A DNA stretch of 64,000 nt from positions 6,315,406-6,379,405 of the forward strand of contig NC_037645.1 in the NCBI RefSeq assembly GCF_003254395.2. Reading direction: 5' to 3'. Position 1 is the first letter of the stretch, and every line of letters starts with the position of its first letter. This DNA is from Apis mellifera (taxonomy: Eukaryota > Arthropoda > Insecta > Hymenoptera > Apidae). Shown here piece after piece: positions 1 to 11,696 of the stretch. The notes under the pieces are model-generated. The model saw only the letters and a list, made by a program, of their open reading frames with translations. It made no database searches and was not told where the DNA came from. The translations under genes were made by a program, and so were the position numbers.

Positions 1-18
1 CTTTATAATATATCAATA

Positions 19-1259
19 TTAATATTCACCGAAACTTATATTTCGCAATTGAAATGCAATACTCTTGCCGAACATGTCAAACTCATCGATTTTCCTTGCC
101 TCTTTAATATCATTTTCTGTCAAAATATAATCTATACAACCAATATCCTTCTGAAAATTATTTTCTATATTTAGTTTAATTTGTAAATTCTCTAAATTAA
201 ATATCAGGAGAGAACTTATACATTTATTTTCGGATCTATAGAATAAAATTTTTAATCTGACAATAAAAATCTATTTACCGGATCATTTTTCATCATTATA
301 GTCATTAGATTTGCAGTGTTAGATATTTCATTTTCTATATACACTTGGCAAGCTGTACATGCAGTTTTGAAATAAGAGATTTCAGTTTGGGTTGCATGCT
401 CTGTATTGATATTTTTCTTGGTATTATTACCAACATCAATTTGAGTTATTTTTTGTGCATGTAAATAATTTTTGCAATCTGTAGGTTGCGAAGTAATAAT
501 TTCCTCATGTTCATCCGGGATAAAAAATTTTTCTAGTTTTCTAAAAGTGAAGAAATTTTAATATATTTTATTGTAATATATTAATGTTATATATTATCGA
601 TATAATATATATAATATGATATATATGTAATATACATAATATACATATATGTATAATAAATAATATAAGTTACTTGACACGAGTACGAGGTTTAATTATA
701 TTCGATTTCTCACAGTAACAAGTTGCATATGAATAATTATAATCCTTATTTAATACTCTTTGTTCTACAGAATTTGAACGTATTCTGTATTGATCGCACA
801 TTTCATCACAGTAGTTTCTAAATGTATCTCTTTTATCATCATACTTCTAAATATGAAGTTAATTGTTATGATAAATAAATAAAATTTTTATAATATATTT
901 TATTATAATTGAGTAATATACACCTCACAAGTATCACTATAAGTTGCTATAAATGGAAAGAATAATTGGTGTACTATTGGAAACCAGCTCATTGTTGGAC
1001 TGTAAAATTTCTCACAAGATATTGCAGCACTAATTTTAGACAATTCATAACAATATTGAGCTTTTACATAAGTAATCCTTTTGATACAATCACAAACTGT
1101 TAAACCACAAACGTTCATAGAATTCACGATCTCTTTGTAAGCTTTGTAACGACATAGTTTATTTCTAAAATTTGGGTGAAAAGGATTTCTTAAACACTCG
1201 TGTTTACTATAAAGAGTTACTAATCTCAATGTTAAATTTTCGGTCCATGCAATTGGCAT
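19..1259 (-). CDS. MADF-BESS domain protein, four exons, complete
   Basis: Exons 924-1259, 674-846, 279-540 and 19-150 join in frame to 300 codons plus TAA. Residues about 10-95 are a MADF domain: an LVTLYSKHECLRNPFHPNFRN opening of the LI.LY..HP.LWD..HP.Y.N type, then a basic helix with YVKAQYCYELSKI. Residues about 279-296 (DEFDMFGKSIAFQLRNIS) fit the BESS motif, a protein-interaction module that often ends MADF proteins. The middle is Cys-, Asn- and Ile-rich without a known domain. Such proteins are Myb-like DNA-binding transcription regulators that are expanded in insects (family knowledge); the target of this one is unknown. The in-frame TAA directly after VK at 670-672 is skipped because GTAACT is used as a donor. 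The start is the first ATG of the ORF at 1259. The protein is unusually rich in cysteine within and after the MADF domain. Confidence 0.8.
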
Positions 1260-2242
1260 GATAAATTGTTTTAATCATTTGCAGCATAATCAGGTTATTT
1301 AATCTTTCACTTGTATTGATGCCACAATTTACATATCGTAAAAGCTTTGTGTTCACATCTTGAGCTCATACGAAAATTCTTAGCAAGAATTTCTGTGCTG
1401 AAAGAATGCGATGAGCGAATTGCGTTTAGATTATACATTATACAAGACAGGTTAAAAAAATTATTAAAATTTAGAGAAATATATATGAAAAAAAAAAAAA
1501 AATGAAAGAATAGATGAAATATATAGTCTCCTTAACTATTGTTTTTTTCATAAATGTATACATAATAAAATAATAAAATGAATAATTTATAATATAACAC
1601 GAATAACGAGCAACATACAAAGATCAAAAAATTTATTTAGCCATATTTGTTGTTAAAAGCATTATTATAACATATCTTACAGATTAAATTATTTTAAATT
1701 ATTTTTGTGTGAAATAAGAATTATTTTTAACCATGAATTCAATGCAATATGTTTTTTGTTACAGACTAGAACCAGTGGTAAATAGAATAGAACAAAATTT
1801 AACACTTTGAAGCTAAATTTTTATAACTTATTTTCATCAATTTGTTTTTCATATTAAATACTTTGATTTTATGAAAAATATTATTTTAAATTTTAATTAT
1901 TAAAGTGCACTTGCAGCTTCAAAGTATCCAAACATGTGAATATATGATTCATATACAATTATGAATATGTATAATTTATCATATGTTCAGTAGTTTTATA
2001 TTCTAAATTAATATACTCAAGGTGAAAAATATTAGCATTTCTTGTACATTGTCATTAACAAAAATATACATTTTGCCTCTGATACAAATAAATTTGTATG
2101 ATTAACTGTTTCTTATCATATTATATACAATAATTTTTTGTATATAACATACATATTTCTTTTTATAATTATTAATTATTAAGATTATCTTACTATACTA
2201 TCTTACTTATCTTAATATTACACTTATGCTATCAATATAATC
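1260..2242. other. Intergenic interval, MADF gene 5' flank and p38 3' flank
   Basis: This AT-rich interval holds the promoter side of the MADF gene (about 1260-1450, the least AT-rich part) and the 3' UTR of p38, since both genes run leftwards. No further ORF with coding character is visible. Confidence 0.6.
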
Positions 2243-4963
2243 TTACGAAGTAGACTCAATACCCGAAGCTATTGTAGGTAATTGTTGAGGTACAAAATTT
2301 ATAACTTCATGATAAACAAGTTCTAAAAAAAATAAAAATTAATTATTATATTATCAATATATCACCAATTAAAATTATATTAAAATAATAAAACAAACCT
2401 TTCCATTTTTCAACAGGTAAATCCATATCTTCAAAACTTTGATCATAAGGTAAAGATACTGGTTCATCAGTTGGATCAGCATATTGTGCAAGATATGGAT
2501 GAGCTAAAGCTTGTTCTGCTGTAATGCGTTTCTCAGCATCTAATTCTAACATTAATTCAAGTAAATCTATAGCTAAAAAGTAATATAAAGATACGTTTAT
2601 TTAATATATAAAAATAATTTTTACATAATTTAGAAGATTTAATTTATATAATAATTACCTAAAGGATTGGCTCCGCGGAAAACATCTTTGAAATTCTTTT
2701 TTTTAAGCGGAGGTAAACTTTGTATATAGTTTCTTGCCTAAAACAATAAATTTTTTTGTTACATTTTAATTTTGACATAATATTTATATATTACATTAAT
2801 ATTTAAAATTTATATAAATTTTTTAAAAATTATGTATAAAATAAATTATACCATTTTTATATACTTAATTTCAGTAATAATAATTCATGTTATTTATTTA
2901 TATAGAATATAATATAAAAAATTTAAAGCAAAATCATATTATGCATAAAATTATTTATTGTAGAGAGAAAAATGTAAATAAATTATGATGAAAAAATTTA
3001 GATTCATAGAAAAAATGATTAAAGAAATAATTAAAAAGCTAAACAAAAAATATTGATAAAAAAATTACCTCTTGGCTGGTAATTTTGTTTAAAGTTTCCT
3101 CTGTGGGTGTTCCACAGAGTACTAAGACTCGTGTTAGATGATCAATGTCTGCTTAAAGTTAAGGTATGTTTAAAGCATAATTTATATTATATAGAAGGAA
3201 TAGTAAAAATTCAAATATAAAATGAATTAAATTTACATTTTAAACACTTGTTAACATTTGAAAAAAGTATACACACATATACATACACACCATACACACT
3301 CGCACGTACGCACCCACACACACATATCACATTTATACATACAAAAAAGTTCATAAATATTATAAAAAAATCTATTATTTTAGTCATACAATTTAATAAA
3401 ATTAAATAAAATTTATTAATCAAAAAAATATAAATTAGTAAGAAATATGTAACATGCAAGGCATGTAAATCACAAAATGTTATAAATGAGAAACATGCAT
3501 TATTTATGATTTTCTCTTTTTCTACTTCTAATTATTATGTAATAAAAATTACTTACCGATTCTGATAATATTTTTTGCATAAATTCGTCTCGTGGAGTAC
3601 CCAGTATCTCCATTATTAAATTCAGTTGATGAATATCTGCTCTTGCTAAGGTTCCACCACACCTTTTTCTATTTTCACTAAATATTTTGATTATTAAATA
3701 AGTATAATAAATAATATAATTTCATGCATTATTGTCTATGAATAGGAAATATGAACATAACAACATGTATGGCTTTTTATATTTATATAAAAAATAATTT
3801 CCCTCACTTTTAAACAAAAACTAAATTAAAGCATTTTCTGCCAGCTGGCAAATAAAATATAATGTAATTAATATATTAGTAAAATAAATGAAAATATTAA
3901 AGCAAGAAAGAAGCTATGTAGACCCTTAGCAAAAAGCATATTTTTTAATTCTGATGATTAAAAATAGTTAAAGATTTGTAATATTTATTAAACAATTAGG
4001 AAAAAAGATTTGTGTATATTAGTATAATTAATTAAATAAAAACATTGATTTTGATTATTAAATATTAATATTCAAAGAGATTAAAAAGCATAATTATAAA
4101 AAGGATACGATCTGTTCCCGGAAATAATGTTCGCCCTGTTAATAGTTCAGCCATTATACATCCAACAGACCAAATATCAACTAAAAAGTATAAATATTGT
4201 ACCATTATATATTAAAAACAAATTACAAAATAAAAAAAATATACCTGTTTGATTGTAATGCATCCAATTGAGCATAATTTCTGGAGCTCTATACCATCTT
4301 GTAGCAACATAACCAGTCATTTCATTTTCTGTAGGCCTAGCCAATCCAAAATCTAAAATTTTCAGCTCACAATCCTCATTTACAGCTATGTTAGAAGGCT
4401 TCAAATCCTATATTTATAAATAATATATATTTAAAAGTATTCTTTATCACATTTAAATTGTCAGTATCATTTGATATTGTAAAGTAAAGTATTACTTTAC
4501 CCTATGTATTATACCCGCGGAATGAATATATTTGAGACCACGAAAAATTTGATAAACAAGAAATTGTACATGATCATCAGAAAGCTTTTGAGTTCTTACA
4601 ATATTATTGAGATCTGCACCCATCAGATGCGTCACTAAATATCTATTAAAAGTATATGTCATTACTAAAACATGATAAGGAGTCATAATCAAGGGATTGA
4701 AGAAATATAAATAAAATTATAGTAAAATATAAAATGAAATACTTACACTTGTTGAAAATCTTCTAAAGAAGAAGATGGATGAAAAACATCTAATAAACCA
4801 ATTATCTGCAATTAATTATATGATTATTTATTATAAAACTTATAAATCTTTTATCTTTATAAGATAATAATCTAATAAAATTATATTATTATAGAATATA
4901 ATTATTTTTAAATCTAATTTCAAGACAAAGTCTACTATTCTACTGTGCCAATTTCAAAAATAC

Positions 4964-5039
<76 letters not shown>

Positions 5040-5965
5040 CATATTATTCATATTTCTATACTCACATTTTCATGATTCATGTGTTTCAACATACGAAGTT
5101 CTCTATAGGTGCGTTTTGCATGTACAGCTGATTGGAATGGCCTAGCTAATTTTTTTATTGCTACTTTCTGACCAGTTTTTGTATCAAGTGCTGAACTAAA
5201 AAAAATATAAATATACATATATTATTTATATTATGTTATAATATAATTGTTATAATATGTTATAATATATTTAATAATTAAGTTATTTATAAAGATATTA
5301 TTAAGATATTTAAATGTAAATAATAAAAAAATAAATATTCTAATTTTGTTTTATCATTTATTTTTCTCTCAATAATTAAAAAATTAAATAATTATTATTG
5401 AGTATTAATATAAATTTTAATATAAATGTTGATTCAATAATTTATATCATTTATAAAATATTTTAAATATAAGTAAATAAAAATACAAAATATTTTGCAA
5501 AAGAAATTTGAATAATGCATCTCTCATTTAATTTATTTTCGTGAAGCATTGACAAATATTTCTAATTTTAGTTTGATTACAATATAGAATACAATGTACA
5601 TGAAATATTTACTCCAATAATAATTTTTATTTTAGCTACAAAAAAAGTTAGTTGTAATTTCAAGCGGTATAATGAATAAATATAAGAAATGTCAAGGTTA
5701 TGATTAATTCTTTGTAATTAAATTTTGAATTATTAATAAGACACAAAATCAGATCGTTTAAAATTATAAATATTTGTTCAAATAGAAAATAATTGAAAAA
5801 AATATTTGAAATTAGATTATTGTTTAGATTTTATATCATTACAATTATTTCCTTCCTTTACCACACTTGTCCATAAGCTCCCGATCCTACTGGTGTTAAC
5901 ATTTGATATCGTTCCGGAACCTCCCATTCGGTCCTATTTATTTCGACTTTATGAAACTGCGGCAT
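2243..5965 (-). CDS. p38: p38 mitogen-activated protein kinase, complete, with a mutually exclusive exon pair
   Basis: Exons 5862-5965, 5066-5195, 4747-4805, 4501-4642, 4245-4407, 4109-4180, 3557-3636 (or 3069-3148), 2659-2737, 2399-2572 and 2243-2322 give 360 residues, the length of human p38-alpha. Visible kinase features are the GSGAYGQV P-loop (27-34), VAIKK (Lys49), a Thr gatekeeper in LVTHLMGAD (Thr102), HRDLKPSN (Asp146), DFG (164-166), the dual phosphorylation motif TGY (176-178), which marks p38 rather than ERK (TEY) or JNK (TPY), and GTD before the MAPK insert. The C-terminal tail ends in PYDQSFEDMDLPVEKWKELV plus a short Ser/Thr-rich end. It is a stress- and immunity-activated Ser/Thr kinase phosphorylated by MKK3/6-type kinases (family knowledge). 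The start at 5965 gives the usual short N-terminus before WEVPERYQ. Confidence 0.96.
3069..3148 (-). other. p38: p38 exon 7b, mutually exclusive with 7a
   Basis: This exon is also exactly 80 nt, with acceptor AAGCAG and donor GTAATT. It encodes HIDHLTRVLVLCGTPTEETL and then NKITSQE. It aligns residue for residue with exon 7a (HI..L...L...GTP.....KI.S.E). Including both would shift the frame because 160 is not a multiple of three, so use must be exclusive. Confidence 0.88.
3557..3636 (-). other. p38: p38 exon 7a, mutually exclusive with 7b
   Basis: This 80-nt exon has acceptor GCAG and donor GTAAGT. It encodes HIHQLNLIMEILGTPRDEFM and then QKILSES after the conserved GTD, just before ARNYIQSLPPLK. 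It is in the same phases as exon 7b. Its product resembles the main exon form of p38 kinases (LGTPRDEF). Confidence 0.9.
4965..5028. repeat. (TA)n microsatellite
   Basis: A near-perfect TA dinucleotide run in p38 intron 2, about 40 nt downstream of the exon 2 donor in transcript direction. It is followed by CATATA variants. Confidence 0.95.
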
Positions 5966-6834
5966 ACTACATGCAATTGTTCACTCAAGTCGTTTAACGA
6001 AATACTATACAAATACGAGAAAAATCACAAACACTTTATATTAAAGTTTAGAATTGTATTTTGCAAACAGTTTGTACATTTCTAAATTAGCTCACTATTA
6101 AAAACTACTCGTATATCGTATATAAGACTATTCCCTCGATATTCAGTCGATTAATTGATCGATATTATATCGATAGTTGATTGAAATTTTTAACGAGTAA
6201 TCGATATATTTTTCTCGATATTTTTCCATCGATTATATAAAAGATAATAAGATATATTATATTTTTTTGAATTGTTAGAATTTATTAGATATTTATTATT
6301 TTATTTTCAAATTAAGTACTTTAAAAATCATGAAAACAATATTATAAATTCATAATATAAGATTCCATTAAAGATTATAATTTATGAATATTATTTGTAT
6401 TTATAATAAAAGATATTTTATTTATATAATAATAAAATTATTTTCATTATACTGTTTGCTAAAATAATAAAATTAATAATCCACAAATATTTAATAAAAG
6501 ATTTAAAAATGTATTACAATAAAAATTTAATTTATATAGATAAAATATAGATACATACTTTATCTATAGAATAATATTCATAAATTAAATAAAAATAAAT
6601 ATTTTTCAATATATATATGATATATTAATATCATGTTTATCAAATAATGTCTATAATGCGATATTTAATTTTCGCCAATATTATATACAAGTTATTTTTA
6701 TTTTCATATATTCAATAGAACATAGTAGTTCGTGACTCATGACATAATTTCATTGTGTCAGTCTCTTCCTTGTCCAATTTGCAATATTAGTATATGACGT
6801 GTTAAAATTTGGAATCGCTATTTTTTGTGATTCG
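5966..6834. promoter_or_regulatory. Shared divergent promoter interval of p38 and ASNA1
   Basis: The start codons of p38 (-) and ASNA1 (+) are about 870 bp apart in divergent orientation, so both promoters lie here. No ORF with coding character is present. A cluster of TCGAT/ATCGA words lies at 6146-6236, away from which the sequence is almost pure A/T. Confidence 0.65.
6168..6175. promoter_or_regulatory. DRE-like palindrome TATCGATA
   Basis: This is an exact match to the DREF-binding element, a core-promoter word of insect housekeeping genes. Further ATCGAT words lie nearby at 6158-6163, 6202-6206 and 6229-6233. It sits in the divergent promoter of two constitutive genes, which fits. The call is by sequence only, and in AT-rich DNA an 8-mer of this kind can occur by chance. 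Confidence 0.45.
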
Positions 6835-8289
6835 ATGAATATGAGTATAAATGACGGAGAAGTAATTGAATACGAACCTTCGGTTAAAAATGTAATCGAA
6901 CAACAATCATTGCGATGGATATTTGTCGGAGGTAAAGGTGGAGTTGGCAAAACGACATGCAGGTATTATTATAACCTTTAAAACTCGTTTGTTTATTATA
7001 TATCGATCATTATTTTTCTTGTATTAATTTTTAGCTGTTCTTTGGCTGTACAATTGTCAAAAGTTAGAGAAAATGTCCTTATTATATCTACTGACCCTGC
7101 ACATAATATTTCTGATGCATTTGACCAAAAATTTAGTAAAGTTCCAACAAAAGTAAAAGGTTTTGATAATCTTTTTGCTATGGAAATAGATCCAAATGTA
7201 GGTATTACCGAATTACCGGAGGAATATTTTGAAAGCGAAGCAGGTATTTTGTAAATGTTGAATTTTTAAATTATATAATTTATATAATTTTTAATTTATA
7301 TAATAACACATTTTTAATTTATATAATAACATTTTAACAGTATAACAGTATATGAATGAATTTAAATTTATATTGCATAAAATAGTTTCAGGAGGAGAAG
7401 CAATGAGATTAAGTAGAAGTGTAATGCAAGAAATTGTAGGAGCATTTCCAGGTATAGATGAAGCAATGAGTTATGCAGAAGTAATGAAGTTAGTAATGAA
7501 TTATTTAATTATTTATTATATATGTGATATTTGTTTGATAGGCATTTATATTTTCAGATTGGTTAAGGGAATGAACTTTTCTGTTGTTGTTTTTGATACT
7601 GCACCTACTGGTCATACTTTAAGATTATTATCATTTCCACAAGTAGTAGAAAAAGGTTTGGGCAAATTAATGCGTTTAAAAATGAAGATTAGTCCTTTCA
7701 TTACACAGGTTAGAAAAATTTAAGACAATATATAATTTAAACTAGTAATTCTAATTTCAAATGTATATAATTATAGATTAGTTCATTATTGGGCATGACA
7801 GATTTCAATGTAGATACATTTTGTAATAAAATAGAAGAAATGCTCATTGTCATTCGACAAGTTAATGAACAATTTAAAAATCCTGATCAAACAACATTTG
7901 TTTGTGTATGTATAGCAGAATTTTTGTCATTGTATGAAACAGAAAGACTTGTACAGGAATTAACAAAATGTGGTATAGATACTCATAACATTATAGTAAA
8001 TCAGTTATTGTTCTTGAAAGAAGGAGATGTACCATGTAGACTTTGTCTTGCTAGGCATAAAATACAAGATAAATATTTAGAACAGGTAATTTTATATTAT
8101 ATATATTTTATAAATATTGTAATTTAATATAATTTGAAATTTTAGAAATTAATAAGCTTTTTTTTTTAGATAATGGATCTTTATGAAGATTTTCATATTA
8201 CCCGACTTCCTTTATTAGAAAGAGAAGTTCGAGGAGTTCAACAGGTTAAAGAATTTTCAGAAAATCTTACTAAGCCCTATAAGCCTTAA
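6835..8289 (+). CDS. ASNA1: ATPase ASNA1/GET3, tail-anchored membrane protein targeting factor, complete
   Basis: Exons 6835-6962, 7035-7243, 7392-7488, 7558-7708, 7777-8085 and 8170-8289 give 337 residues. The protein has the deviant Walker A GGKGGVGKTT (32-41), switch I STDPAHNISDAF (Asp63), switch II DTAPTGHT (158-165), the IIVNQL nucleotide-base motif (267-272) and the zinc CxxC pair PCRLC (Cys282, Cys285) that joins the homodimer. It is the cytosolic ATPase that receives tail-anchored proteins from SGTA/BAG6/GET4 and delivers them to the ER WRB/CAML (GET1/2) receptor (family knowledge). The start at 6835 (MNM) is chosen because no in-frame ATG lies upstream; an ATG also follows at 6841. 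The methionine-rich client-binding helices are partly in exon 4. It is divergent from p38 and convergent with GCAT. Confidence 0.96.
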
Positions 8290-8600
8290 CGCTTATATGA
8301 TTAATCTTTCATAACTTTAATATATAATCAAAAATTCTTTAAATTAAACAAATTTTATACATATGATAAAATTCATATAGAAAAAGATTATGTTTTTATT
8401 TATAATATTTAACAAGGATAATTTATCTTTGCATTATTAAAAGTTTCAGTTGATGTATTAAATATATTAAACATTACTTGATTAATTATATTATTGTATT
8501 TTTATTTATTTTTTTTTTATTACCATCAATTTGATTAAGTAATTAATTGATAAGAAAAAATATAAATTTAATAGAATTTCTTATAAGAATAACAAAAATA
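8290..8600. other. Convergent 3' interval of ASNA1 and GCAT
   Basis: This 311-bp interval lies between two converging stop codons. It holds both 3' UTRs and a poly-T stretch at 8511-8519. No ORF is seen. Confidence 0.6.
8501..8506 (-). terminator. Candidate GCAT polyadenylation signal AATAAA
   Basis: TTTATT on the plus strand reads AATAAA on the minus strand, about 95 nt after the GCAT stop codon. This is a normal 3' UTR length for a compact insect gene. Confidence 0.45.
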
Positions 8601-10744
8601 TTATTTAATAATTTTAAGTTTTTTTCCAACATGTATAAATGCATTTACAGCTTGTTTTATATCATCTTGTGAATGTGCAGCACTAATCTGAACGCGTATT
8701 CGTGCTTTATTTTTTGGTACAACAGGATAATTAAAACCAATAACATAAATTCCTTGTTCTATAAAAAATAAATTATTATATAATACATATTAAGAAAAAT
8801 TTATATATTACAAAATTATATATCATAAATATTTACCAATCATTTTATTCGCAAATTCATTGGCCAACTTTGCATCACCTATCATAACAGGACAGATAGG
8901 ATGATTATCACCACTAATTGTAAAACCTGCTGTTTTCATATTATTTCTAAATAGATTAGTATTATTTTTTAAACGATTTAGGAGTTCTGTAGAATTTGTT
9001 ATTAGATCCATGACCTATATAATATTTAAAAAACAATAATTTGAAATTAAATTTTATTAATAAATTAATATAAAAATGTTATTTTTTTAAATATCTTCCT
9101 TATTGTTATTTATAAATTTAAGAAAAATTATCATATTTTTAATATACCTTACTTGCTGATGCAACTACAGGAGGCGGCAATGAATTTGAAAATAAATACG
9201 GTCTGCTACGTTGTTTTAATAAATTAATTAATTCTTTTTTACCAGTTGTATAACCACCTGCTGCTCCACCAAGAGCTTTGCCTAATGTGGAATTAATTAT
9301 ATCAATACTTCCCAATTGATTAAAATAATCTTCTGTACCTCTATAAAGAAATTATTAAATAATATTAGATATTAAAATAGACTTTATTAAATTTATTATT
9401 ATAATTTATTATTAAATTAAATTAATTGATTAAAAATATAATTTTTGATTATTGTTAATATATTATTACTTCTAGCAATATTTTTTGAAAAAAATTTTCA
9501 GAAGATTTAAAAAGATGATAATTTATATTTATAAAAGAAAAAAAAGCAATTGTTTATTAATTGATTATTTAATGTAATATATGTCGAAATAGCTACCTTC
9601 CTGTTTTTCCAAAAAATCCAGTAGCATGACAATCATCCACAAAAGTAAGAGCATTATATTTCTTTGCAAGTTCTAATATTTTTGGTAATGGTGTGACAGT
9701 ACCATCCATAGAAAAGACACCATCAGTTGCAATTAGTCGTAAACGTGAAGACATACTTTCTTGTAATTTATTTTCTAAATCCACCATGTCCCTATGTTTG
9801 TACCTTCATAAATGTTATATATTTTATTTATTTAATATGATATATATATGTTTTTACAATGTTTATAAAATGAAAAATATAAAATCCAATAATTTTATAC
9901 ATAAAATACATAAAATAATGCATTATATTGTGTAAAATACATGTTTTACACACCTATATTTTTTTGCTTTACATAATCTAATACCATCTATAATGGAAGC
10001 ATGATTAAGTTCGTCACTTAAAATAGCATCTTCAGATGTTAAAAATGTTTCAAATAGCCCAGCATTTGCATCAAAACAAGATGCATAGAGAATAGTATCT
10101 TCTCTATTATGAAATTGAGCAATTTTTTTTTCTAATTCTACATGAATTGTTTGCGTACCACATATAAATCTTACAGAACTTAAACCTGCTCCATATTTGT
10201 CTAGAGCAACTTTAGCAGCAGAAATGACTTCTTTATTGTCCTAAATTTCAAAAATGAAAAATTGATATATTAATATGATAAAAAATAATTTTATATAATA
10301 CTTACTGATAAACCTAAATAATTATTTGCGCAAAAATTTAGAGCTTCTGTACCATTTGCTAATATGATTCGTGTTCGTTGAGGCGAAGCAATTATTCGTT
10401 CTTTCTTCCAAGTACCACTTGCTTTTATAACTTTTAATTCTGGTATTATACACTCTGTCAAAAGACTCATAAATCTTTCTAATATCCATTTATTTCTAAA
10501 TTTTAAATCTGTAAAAATGAACATTTAAAAATAATGTTTAACATTAACAAATATTATTTTATTAAAATCTAATAAAAATAAAATACTTTTCTCAAAAATA
10601 GAATTCATATTTTGATATACTTTATATACTTTATATCGTTATATCTATAATTCCTGATATTGAATGATATCTGATTCTGAATAACTGAAAGTATAATAAA
10701 CTAGTCAAACCTGTTAGGTGCATAGTAATTTTTAAATTTTGCAT
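8601..10744 (-). CDS. GCAT: Glycine C-acetyltransferase (2-amino-3-ketobutyrate CoA ligase), mitochondrial
   Basis: Exons 10711-10744, 10306-10508, 9954-10240, 9597-9791, 9148-9340, 8837-9014 and 8601-8758 give 415 residues (human GCAT 419). It is a PLP fold-type I enzyme of the alpha-oxoamine synthase family: LNFCANNYLGLS near the N-terminus, GAGLSSVRFICGTQ, DELNHASIIDGIRLCKA, VDDCHATGFFG (Asp227, His230) and the PLP lysine in STLGKALGG (Lys261). The tail is ARIRVQISAAHS. It makes glycine and acetyl-CoA from 2-amino-3-ketobutyrate in mitochondrial threonine breakdown (family knowledge). The first exon (MQNLKITMHLT) is phase-consistent but only 34 nt and less certain. It gives a short N-terminus with basic and hydroxylated residues, and a longer or different targeting exon cannot be excluded. 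Confidence 0.94.
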
Positions 10745-11115
10745 ATTTTTACTTCATATAAAATGATACATAACATTCTATATTGAAAAAATATGCTGAA
10801 AAATATATTAAATAAAATTTAATAAAATGACTTAGTACTTACTTTTAATATTTAAGTGAAAGTAAAAGAATAAAAACCAATAATTATTTTTATTATGTTT
10901 ATTTTACAAGCTTTTTACATTTCGTCCCTATAATTGCATTAAATAATAAATCAATAATATTTGTTATATTTTATTAGCATTCAAATAGTCTCTAAATTTT
11001 TTTGCTTTATCTAAGTAACATGTTTATAATACTAATATTTGGCAAATATTTTCTAACAAGAAAAATTTTAAAAACATTTGTTTTGTTACATAACACTATC
11101 TGTAGAATTACTTTA

Positions 11116-11172
<57 letters not shown>

Positions 11173-11255
11173 ATAATAATAAGAATACTATATACTATTG
11201 TAGATATGATGATTATCATTAAACAAACTATTTATATTTAATTAAAACTAGCATT
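10745..11255. other. Intergenic interval upstream of GCAT
   Basis: This is the AT-rich promoter side of GCAT. It contains a (TA)n microsatellite at about 11119-11166. No coding pattern is visible. Confidence 0.55.
11119..11166. repeat. (TA)n microsatellite
   Basis: An uninterrupted TA run of about 48 bp between GCAT and the orphan ORF. Confidence 0.95.
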
Positions 11256-11453
11256 CTATACACAACTTGGAATTATTATCATTAAATACGTTAAACATTC
11301 TGTATTTGCTAAAATTTTCCAGTCTTTTGAGTTATAAATTGCATTTTGAAGTCTCACTATTTGGTCTGTTATTACTTGGTCTTGATTATTATTCTTATAT
11401 AATAATTTATTTAAAAATGAAAAGTTTTTTCTGAATAACTTTGCTATATCCAT
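11256..11453 (-). CDS. Hypothetical 65-residue protein, single exon
   Basis: A complete ATG-to-stop ORF with mixed, non-repetitive composition, less AT-rich than its flanks. It is basic and amphipathic at the N-terminus (MDIAKLFRKNFSFLNKLLYK), then QDQVITDQIVRLQNAIYNSK, and has a hydrophobic end (YLMIIIPS). I do not recognise the family. The N-terminus could be a mitochondrial presequence or a helix. It lies 243 bp past the nicalin stop in the same direction, and an AATAAA (11458-11463) sits just before its ATG. It is therefore either a separate small gene or part of an extended nicalin 3' UTR. Confidence 0.4.
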   Translation of the reverse strand: MDIAKLFRKNFSFLNKLLYKNNNQDQVITDQIVRLQNAIYNSKDWKILANTECLTYLMIIIPSCV

Positions 11454-11457
11454 TATT

Positions 11458-11463
11458 TTTATT
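11458..11463 (-). terminator. Candidate nicalin polyadenylation signal AATAAA
   Basis: AATAAA on the minus strand, about 235 nt after the nicalin stop and five bases before the ATG of the orphan 65-codon ORF. If used, cleavage would fall inside that ORF. Confidence 0.4.
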
Positions 11464-11696
11464 CAAGAAAGTATATATATGAACGAAAATTCAAGTTGAA
11501 ATTAAGGAACTATATAATATTTACAGATTTAAGATACAACATATAGATGATTTTTAATTTAAGATTAATATGAGCAAAAATTAATGTATATAGTTTTGTT
11601 TGATACTTATACTTATTATATTATATATTAAATTCATTAAAAAATATTTAGCGAATTTTACAATATAACAGAAAACATTGAAATATTAACGTAATT

